Part shown: piece after piece, positions 59,499 to 64,000 of the stretch
How the letters are laid out: each line of letters opens with the position of its first letter
Position numbering within the stretch: the first letter of the stretch is position 1
Origin: Deltaproteobacteria bacterium
GTDB taxonomy: Bacteria > UBA10199 > JADGCS01
NCBI GenBank assembly: GCA_024233595.1
Contig: JACKPK010000001.1
Coordinates: 186,001-250,000 of the forward strand
DNA: 64,000 nucleotides
Direction: 5' to 3'
Translations under genes and position numbers: made by a program
The notes under the pieces: model-generated
Databases searched by the model: none
Told to the model about the DNA's origin: nothing
What the model saw: only the letters and a program-made list of their open reading frames with translations

Positions 59499-60550
59499 TC
59501 TACTTCACGCTATTTCAAAAAGGCATGACTGCACCTGTTAACTACCCTTTGCTTGACGCTATTTCAGATGGGGCTGACTCTTCGGTGCCGGAGACTCTTC
59601 AAGAAAGATTCCAAGGGTTAACCTTGCTTCCTCCCGACACCTATAGATTGGTAAGTGGTAATTTAAGACCAGCTCGGCCAGTAGCGCAATTGGTACAAAG
59701 TGATTGGATTAAAATGGTTCAACACAATAGCAGGGGCATGAATTTAGGCTGGAATCAACACAGCCTTATCAGGCAAGCTTATAGCGAAGCAGGCAATTTA
59801 ATCAGAAAAGCCGACACATTAATTGAAGAGAATCAACGCGCACCAGCTAGAATCGTTTTGCAACAGGCAGAAAACATTTTAATTGCCTTACAAAACAAAG
59901 GCATTCAAGCTCCTCTTCAGTTAGCAAAAGATTTTTATTCGACCAAAGCTTCCCTAGAAAGAGTTTGCGGGAATCATAAAAACACAATCAATGCTCTCGA
60001 AATATTGCTGAAACTGGATGAGCAATCAGAGGGACGTGATTCAGATGAATTCTTTCGCATTCTTTATGCTTTAGCAGAATCTTACTATACTTTGGGCAAT
60101 TTTGAAAAAGTCATCGAAAAATTGATGCAAATAAATAATATCCTTAACTCCATGCGAGCCACACACGAAAATCTCATTGTTTTAGATAACCCACACGTGA
60201 CTCGCTTGCTTGTCCAGGCCTACCAAGGCAGCAAAAACTACGAAGCCTGCTTAGACTTGTTACTAAAAACAATCGAAAGAGCGAAACAAGAAAAAAATCC
60301 ACGTTGGGCTTTTATTGCTGAGCTTCAGTATAACATTGCTATCTATTCGCAACACCCAGAAACCGATATCAGCTTTATCTCCATTGCCTTGCGTGGAGCC
60401 AAGGCCGCAGCCAGAAAAGCCAAAGAAGAGCCTTTAGATGAGTATCAAATTAATTTGATCGAAGAAATTTTAGAACTATCGAGTCTGCCCGAAATCGAAC
60501 AAGAAGTAGCAGAAAACACCAATGACCAAAAACAAGAGCGTGCAAAATGA
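59495..60550 (+). CDS. TPR protein 2 of the operon
   Basis: 351 aa, related in plan to its neighbours: N-terminal about 75 residues of low complexity (MIYFTLFQKGMTAPVNYPLL), then TPR-like pairs (FRILYALAESYYTLGNFEKV, VTRLLVQAYQGSKNYEACLD, AELQYNIAIYSQHPE). The shared layout suggests paralogy within the operon. No signal peptide. Translationally coupled on both sides by ATGA overlaps. Function unknown. Confidence 0.65.
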   Translation: MIYFTLFQKGMTAPVNYPLLDAISDGADSSVPETLQERFQGLTLLPPDTYRLVSGNLRPARPVAQLVQSDWIKMVQHNSRGMNLGWNQHSLIRQAYSEAGNLIRKADTLIEENQRAPARIVLQQAENILIALQNKGIQAPLQLAKDFYSTKASLERVCGNHKNTINALEILLKLDEQSEGRDSDEFFRILYALAESYYTLGNFEKVIEKLMQINNILNSMRATHENLIVLDNPHVTRLLVQAYQGSKNYEACLDLLLKTIERAKQEKNPRWAFIAELQYNIAIYSQHPETDISFISIALRGAKAAARKAKEEPLDEYQINLIEEILELSSLPEIEQEVAENTNDQKQERAK

Positions 60551-61581
60551 CAACCCCCTTAAAACTCATTTGGCAAGTCATCGATGGCACAGCAACTCCT
60601 TTACTACCTGCTGTTAACGAAGCAGACGCAAGTCCACCATCTTCTGCATCAAGCGCAACACAATTAAAAATTATCAAAAAACCAGCAGCCCCAAGCGCCC
60701 CCACCAACCCAAACCCAACAGAGAAAAATGCTGAAAAATTTGCAGCCTCTGCCCCCAAAGCAACAGGTGGCGCAAAGCCTGATGGGATGTCGCTACATGA
60801 AGAATTGAAAATCTTTTCAAATGATGAACTGCAACAAGAAATAGACAGCGCGATCAATTTAGCAAATCGCTGTGCTAATGAAGGCAATATCAAAGAAGCC
60901 ATCATGTGGCTTCAAAAAGCAGAAGCAACTGTGAGCTACATGCATAAAAAAAGAGAGCAGCCATGGCCAAAAATAAGTCATGCCTATTTTCAACGAGCCA
61001 ATGGCACCATTAAGCTTGCCATGGGTGAATTTAAAGGTGCTCTTGATGCTCTTTTAAAAGTCGAAGAACCTTTTGAAAGTTTTTTAAAACAGGACACTGC
61101 CGTTCACCATCCTTTACTCATTGATGCTTATCTAAAAATTACTTTTTGTTACACACGTTTGGATGACGGAGATCCTGCCGGCGTTTACGCCGAAAAAGCA
61201 ATGGCTGCCTTTAATTCTTATTTACAAACAGATCCTGCGATCGATGACGCTAGCTTTTATTCCTTGGCAAGAAATTACTACAACATCCTCTCAAGCTATT
61301 TCGAAAATTTTGGCCCTCTAAAAGCTGCTTTAGCCTTACGGCTTAAACTGATTGATTTTTTAAACAATCAAAACCAAGTCCCCATCTTTTCTGTCGCAGA
61401 AGAGAATTTGCATGTGGCTTTTCTTAATATTCAAATGAAAAATTTTGATGATGGTTTGCGGCATTTAGACATTGCCGAAAGCATTTTAACAGATTGCTGC
61501 CCTCCTACAGAAGCGGTGCGCAAAAAATTAACTACTGTCAGGAATTTTCGTAAGCTCTTCGCAAAAGCGAGCATGCTATAA
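60547..61581 (+). CDS. TPR protein 3 of the operon
   Basis: 344 aa. The first about 85 residues are rich in Ala, Pro, Ser and Lys (SPPSSASSATQLKIIKKPAA, PTNPNPTEKNAEKFAASAPK), clearly disordered. TPR-like repeats follow (LANRCANEGNIKEAIMWLQK, ISHAYFQRANGTIKLAMGEF, LARNYYNILSSYFENFG, GLRHLDIAESIL). It is the most effector-like leader of the three. No signal peptide. Ends 8 bp before the convergent ABC permease gene. Confidence 0.65.
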   Translation: MTTPLKLIWQVIDGTATPLLPAVNEADASPPSSASSATQLKIIKKPAAPSAPTNPNPTEKNAEKFAASAPKATGGAKPDGMSLHEELKIFSNDELQQEIDSAINLANRCANEGNIKEAIMWLQKAEATVSYMHKKREQPWPKISHAYFQRANGTIKLAMGEFKGALDALLKVEEPFESFLKQDTAVHHPLLIDAYLKITFCYTRLDDGDPAGVYAEKAMAAFNSYLQTDPAIDDASFYSLARNYYNILSSYFENFGPLKAALALRLKLIDFLNNQNQVPIFSVAEENLHVAFLNIQMKNFDDGLRHLDIAESILTDCCPPTEAVRKKLTTVRNFRKLFAKASML

Positions 61582-61589
61582 AATTAAAA

Positions 61590-62672
61590 CTAATTCTTCT
61601 TCCCCTTCCAGGCATGCAGAGCCAGCGCAACCGCTATCACCCCATACGCCACAAACACGCGAAAGTACTCCCCTAACTGAGCTTCCCCAAAAAGCTGATT
61701 CCCCGCCAAAGGTGATGTGATAAAAAGCGTGTGAAATAAAAAAGTCCCAAACAAAGCATTCCAAACAGAGGCCTTAGACACCGAGGCCCCCGAAACCAAA
61801 AGCGCTGCAATCGCAAACATCCCCACCTGTTCGTGCGAATTATAAGTGTTGATGGTGCCAATGTTCTGTAAAAAAATAATCTGTCCCCAAGCTGCCATCA
61901 CAGTCGAAATGATGGTCGCCACAATGCGGTTGCGATTCACATTGATGCCTGCCACTTCCGCCACGTGCTGATCATGCCCCATGGCTTTCATTTCTTGACC
62001 AAGTTTGGTTTTGCGAAAGTACCACACAAACAAGCAAGCAAGAGCAATCACCAAAAAGGTGCCATAAGGAATCACGATGCCCTGTGGCCGCGGCAAAGCA
62101 ATGAGATCATCTAGAGCATACTGAACAGCGCTAAGATCAATGGTGTTGCGTAAACCAAAAAAACGCGCCACTCCGTTTTCATCAACACCACGAGGCAACA
62201 AGCTATCGGCATTTAATATTGGAAACACAGCTCCAGCGCCAAAAAGGAAAATCAATTGGTAAATGCCATTAGAAAAAAAACCCGTGATGAGTCCCGTGAC
62301 CATCTCGCGCCCTTTGGCACGGTTAAAGAGCTTACCAATGAGAAAACCAAACACGGTAGCCGGTAAGACCGAAAGCAAAAACGCAAAGCCCAACCCACCA
62401 ATGCCCGAAAATCCCCAATCGATTGTAAAGATCAAAGCGATCTGCGCCGCCATGGCGCCAAGCACAATAGAAAAGTTTAACCCTATGCCTGCAATGATGG
62501 GAATGATGAGTGAGATCACCAAAAAAGAATTGCGCCCCAAGCGTTCGACAATGGCATTGATCAAAAACGAAGCCGGTTGCCCCGAATACACAACACCCAC
62601 CAAACAGAGTAAGACAAACAAAAGTGGAACGGCTAAATCGCGCACAGAAAATTTTTTAGGAAAAAGTCTCAT
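61590..62672 (-). CDS. ABC importer permease 2 (NupQ/YufQ-like)
   Basis: 360 aa with nine or ten membrane segments. BPD_transp_2-type motif in the cytoplasmic loop: FRKTKLGQEMKAMGHDQHVA with EVAGINVNRNRIVATII. This permease pattern belongs to BMP-type nucleoside or simple-sugar importers (partners of an RbsA/YufO-like ATPase). 4-bp overlap with the first permease. The substrate-binding lipoprotein (BMP family) is expected upstream of the ATPase, beyond the right edge. Confidence 0.85.
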   Translation of the reverse strand: MRLFPKKFSVRDLAVPLLFVLLCLVGVVYSGQPASFLINAIVERLGRNSFLVISLIIPIIAGIGLNFSIVLGAMAAQIALIFTIDWGFSGIGGLGFAFLLSVLPATVFGFLIGKLFNRAKGREMVTGLITGFFSNGIYQLIFLFGAGAVFPILNADSLLPRGVDENGVARFFGLRNTIDLSAVQYALDDLIALPRPQGIVIPYGTFLVIALACLFVWYFRKTKLGQEMKAMGHDQHVAEVAGINVNRNRIVATIISTVMAAWGQIIFLQNIGTINTYNSHEQVGMFAIAALLVSGASVSKASVWNALFGTFLFHTLFITSPLAGNQLFGEAQLGEYFRVFVAYGVIAVALALHAWKGKKN

Positions 62673-63712
62673 GCAGTTTTTCCCTTCACACCAGCCAAGG
62701 CGTACAAAATGATGCCGTTAGAGATGATGATGCGCGCGGTCTCGGAGATATCACCCCCAATAAAAGCACTGGTCACAGGCAAGGCGATGGTGAGTAAGGT
62801 TTGAAAAATCACCGTGCCCAAAATCACATGCGTGATGGTGGCACGCCCCACTTCGGCGCCACCAATGAGCAAACACGCGATGATCGGAAAAGCCATGAGC
62901 AAAGGCGCTGTGTAAAGCTGCACAAAACCAAAGCTTTGGTTGTAAACCACAATCCCTATTGCTGCTAAAACAGTCGATAAAACCGCGCTCCACACACGGG
63001 TTTGGTTGGGGTTAATGCCATTGGCTTTAGCAAATTGAGCATTGGCTCCGGTGGCAGCAATCGCACGCCCCCATCGTGATCTAAAAAACAAAGAAACAAA
63101 AAAACAAAACAAGACAAAGAACAACAAAGAGCCAAAAGGAATCGTCACGTTAAAAATTGAAAAGGACAAAAAGTCATCGAGGATTTTGGGGTAATAATCT
63201 GCCAAAGAAATGGTCACCCGCAACCCCTTACCGCCTAACGCCCAAATGAGTTTGGGATTAGAAAAAGGCAAAAGCAACCACAGCAAGCACATAAAAGAGA
63301 CAATCGAAAAACCCACATAGGTTCCAACCATCATCTCTTGGCCTTTTACTTTATTGAGCAAAACACCATAACCCCAACCGGCCAAAACACCCAAACCACC
63401 AGCAATGCTTAACGCACTCACAAAGCCCGACAAGCCAGTCCAATCGAACTCCATGCCCACCAACATGCCAATGAGACCGCAAATGATACCCAGTGGCAGG
63501 CCAAAATTGAGCCCAATGCCACCGCGCACACCAGGCAAAAGAGCCAACACCAAAATGCCATTGCGCCCAATGCGTGCTAAGGAATCAGAAATTAATTCCG
63601 CAATCTGCATGTCTTTTAAAATGGCGAGAATAAAAAGAACGATCACAAACAACACGATGATGCTGCGAGCAATCCCAAATTCAATAAATTGTTTTAAGAT
63701 TTTCTTTTGCAT
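62669..63712 (-). CDS. ABC importer permease 1 (NupP/YufP-like)
   Basis: 347 aa from ATG 63712 with AAGGG upstream, inside a 7-bp gap after the ATPase; a much longer in-frame start is not supported. About nine membrane segments and the coupling loop FRSRWGRAIAATGANAQFAK with ANGINPNQTRVWSAV. Forms a heterodimer with the following permease. Nucleoside or sugar import is likely from family; the ligand is not known. Confidence 0.85.
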   Translation of the reverse strand: MQKKILKQFIEFGIARSIIVLFVIVLFILAILKDMQIAELISDSLARIGRNGILVLALLPGVRGGIGLNFGLPLGIICGLIGMLVGMEFDWTGLSGFVSALSIAGGLGVLAGWGYGVLLNKVKGQEMMVGTYVGFSIVSFMCLLWLLLPFSNPKLIWALGGKGLRVTISLADYYPKILDDFLSFSIFNVTIPFGSLLFFVLFCFFVSLFFRSRWGRAIAATGANAQFAKANGINPNQTRVWSAVLSTVLAAIGIVVYNQSFGFVQLYTAPLLMAFPIIACLLIGGAEVGRATITHVILGTVIFQTLLTIALPVTSAFIGGDISETARIIISNGIILYALAGVKGKTA

Positions 63713-63719
63713 AAATCCC

Positions 63720-64000
63720 TTATGCCGCCATGGCCAAACCAAAGCGTTCGTCTGAATCTTCCGGCAAAAGAATTTCAGAAATTTTTCCAGACGCAACAAT
63801 AGCAATGCGATCACAAAGAACGCGCAACTCTGAAAGCTCTGAGGACGTGAGCACCACAGTGACACCTTGCTGGTTCAAGGATCGTAAAAAATCCAAAATG
63901 ATTTTCTTGGCCCCAATATCAACACCCCGCGTGGGCTCCGAAACAAAAAGCAATTTTGGATTTGCGGTGATCACACGAGCCAAACACACCTTTTGCTGAT
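63720..64000 (-). CDS. ABC importer ATPase, C-terminal end (runs off right edge)
   Basis: Only the last 93 codons are in view. Reading begins in the signature region (QQKVCLARVI, the end of an LSGGNQQK-type signature), then Walker B PKLLFVSEPTRGVDIGAKK, D-loop and the H-region SSELSELRVLCDRIAIVASG. RbsA/YufO-like double ATPases have this ending. The Walker B Asp is Ser here (VSEPT), as can occur in one of the two sites of these fused ATPases. Operon with two permeases. Confidence 0.85.
   Translation of the reverse strand, partial: QQKVCLARVITANPKLLFVSEPTRGVDIGAKKIILDFLRSLNQQGVTVVLTSSELSELRVLCDRIAIVASGKISEILLPEDSDERFGLAMAA

Noticed and set aside
1..64000. CRISPR array, prophage or insertion sequence
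   Set aside because: No regularly spaced repeats with spacers, no phage structural genes and no transposase or integrase were found; only small palindromic repeats.

Overview
This looks like the chromosome of a Gram-negative bacterium with moderate GC content. It has an outer-membrane barrel protein, signal-peptide proteins, a RND/MMPL exporter and a non-flagellar type III secretion system (T3SS). Genes are packed tightly, often with 1-4 bp overlaps. No rRNA, tRNA, CRISPR array or complete insertion sequence was seen. The lineage cannot be fixed from sequence alone. T3SS genes under sigma-54/sigma-28-like promoters, a complete ethylmalonyl-CoA gene set and CoxE/MoxR and BrnTA pairs would suit a relative of the former Deltaproteobacteria/Bdellovibrionota, but that is an inference.

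Layout. 1-3.2 kb: minus-strand T3SS cluster (start of sctN, sctL, a FliG-like protein in the sctK position, sctI, a FliA-type sigma factor) behind a sigma-54-type promoter. 3.2-7.5 kb: aat, then a gene-poor stretch with an FG-GAP pseudogene and other debris. 7.5-17 kb: two very large proteins (M48-type protease, metallophosphoesterase), DUF2797, a frameshifted trmB, a bacterial cereblon-type CULT protein, and a secreted Gly/Tyr-rich protein. 17-29 kb: MoxR/VWA pair, pseudouridine synthase, hydrolase-nadB-nucleotidyltransferase operon, BON protein, HAD/nucleotidyltransferase/flippase-like operon, nadE, outer-membrane protein. 29-35 kb: XRE regulator and a second T3SS block (M15 peptidase, four unknown candidate secreted or accessory proteins, sctV) with two more sigma-54-type promoters. 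35-36.3 kb: two tandem BrnTA toxin-antitoxin modules. 36.9-43.6 kb: ethylmalonyl-CoA pathway operon (epimerase, mcd, mch, ecm, ccr). It diverges from two malic enzymes across a perfect 10+10 bp dyad. 46.6-54 kb: CysQ-like phosphatase, TPR/PrsW pair, PSRP kinase, glutaredoxin, rsmA, DUF2062, tsaD. 54-61.6 kb: radical SAM/MMPL pair and three TPR proteins. 61.6-64 kb: part of a BMP-type ABC importer.

The main new observation is regulatory. Five loci (M48 protein, metallophosphoesterase, Gly/Tyr-rich secreted protein, radical-SAM/MMPL unit, TPR operon) carry the same upstream motif: CAAC, 16 bp, then CGATA or CGAGA. It aligns with the sigma-28 consensus (TAAAGTTT-N11-GCCGATAA). The window also encodes a FliA-type sigma factor inside the T3SS cluster, preceded by a sigma-54-type GG-N10-GC element, and two near-identical elements precede sctV and the next gene. 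This suggests a flagellar-style sigma-54 to sigma-28 cascade that controls secretion and a set of previously unlinked candidate effectors. The metabolic half is also coherent: acetyl-CoA assimilation through the ethylmalonyl-CoA pathway, malic enzymes, and a PPDK/PEP-synthase regulator.
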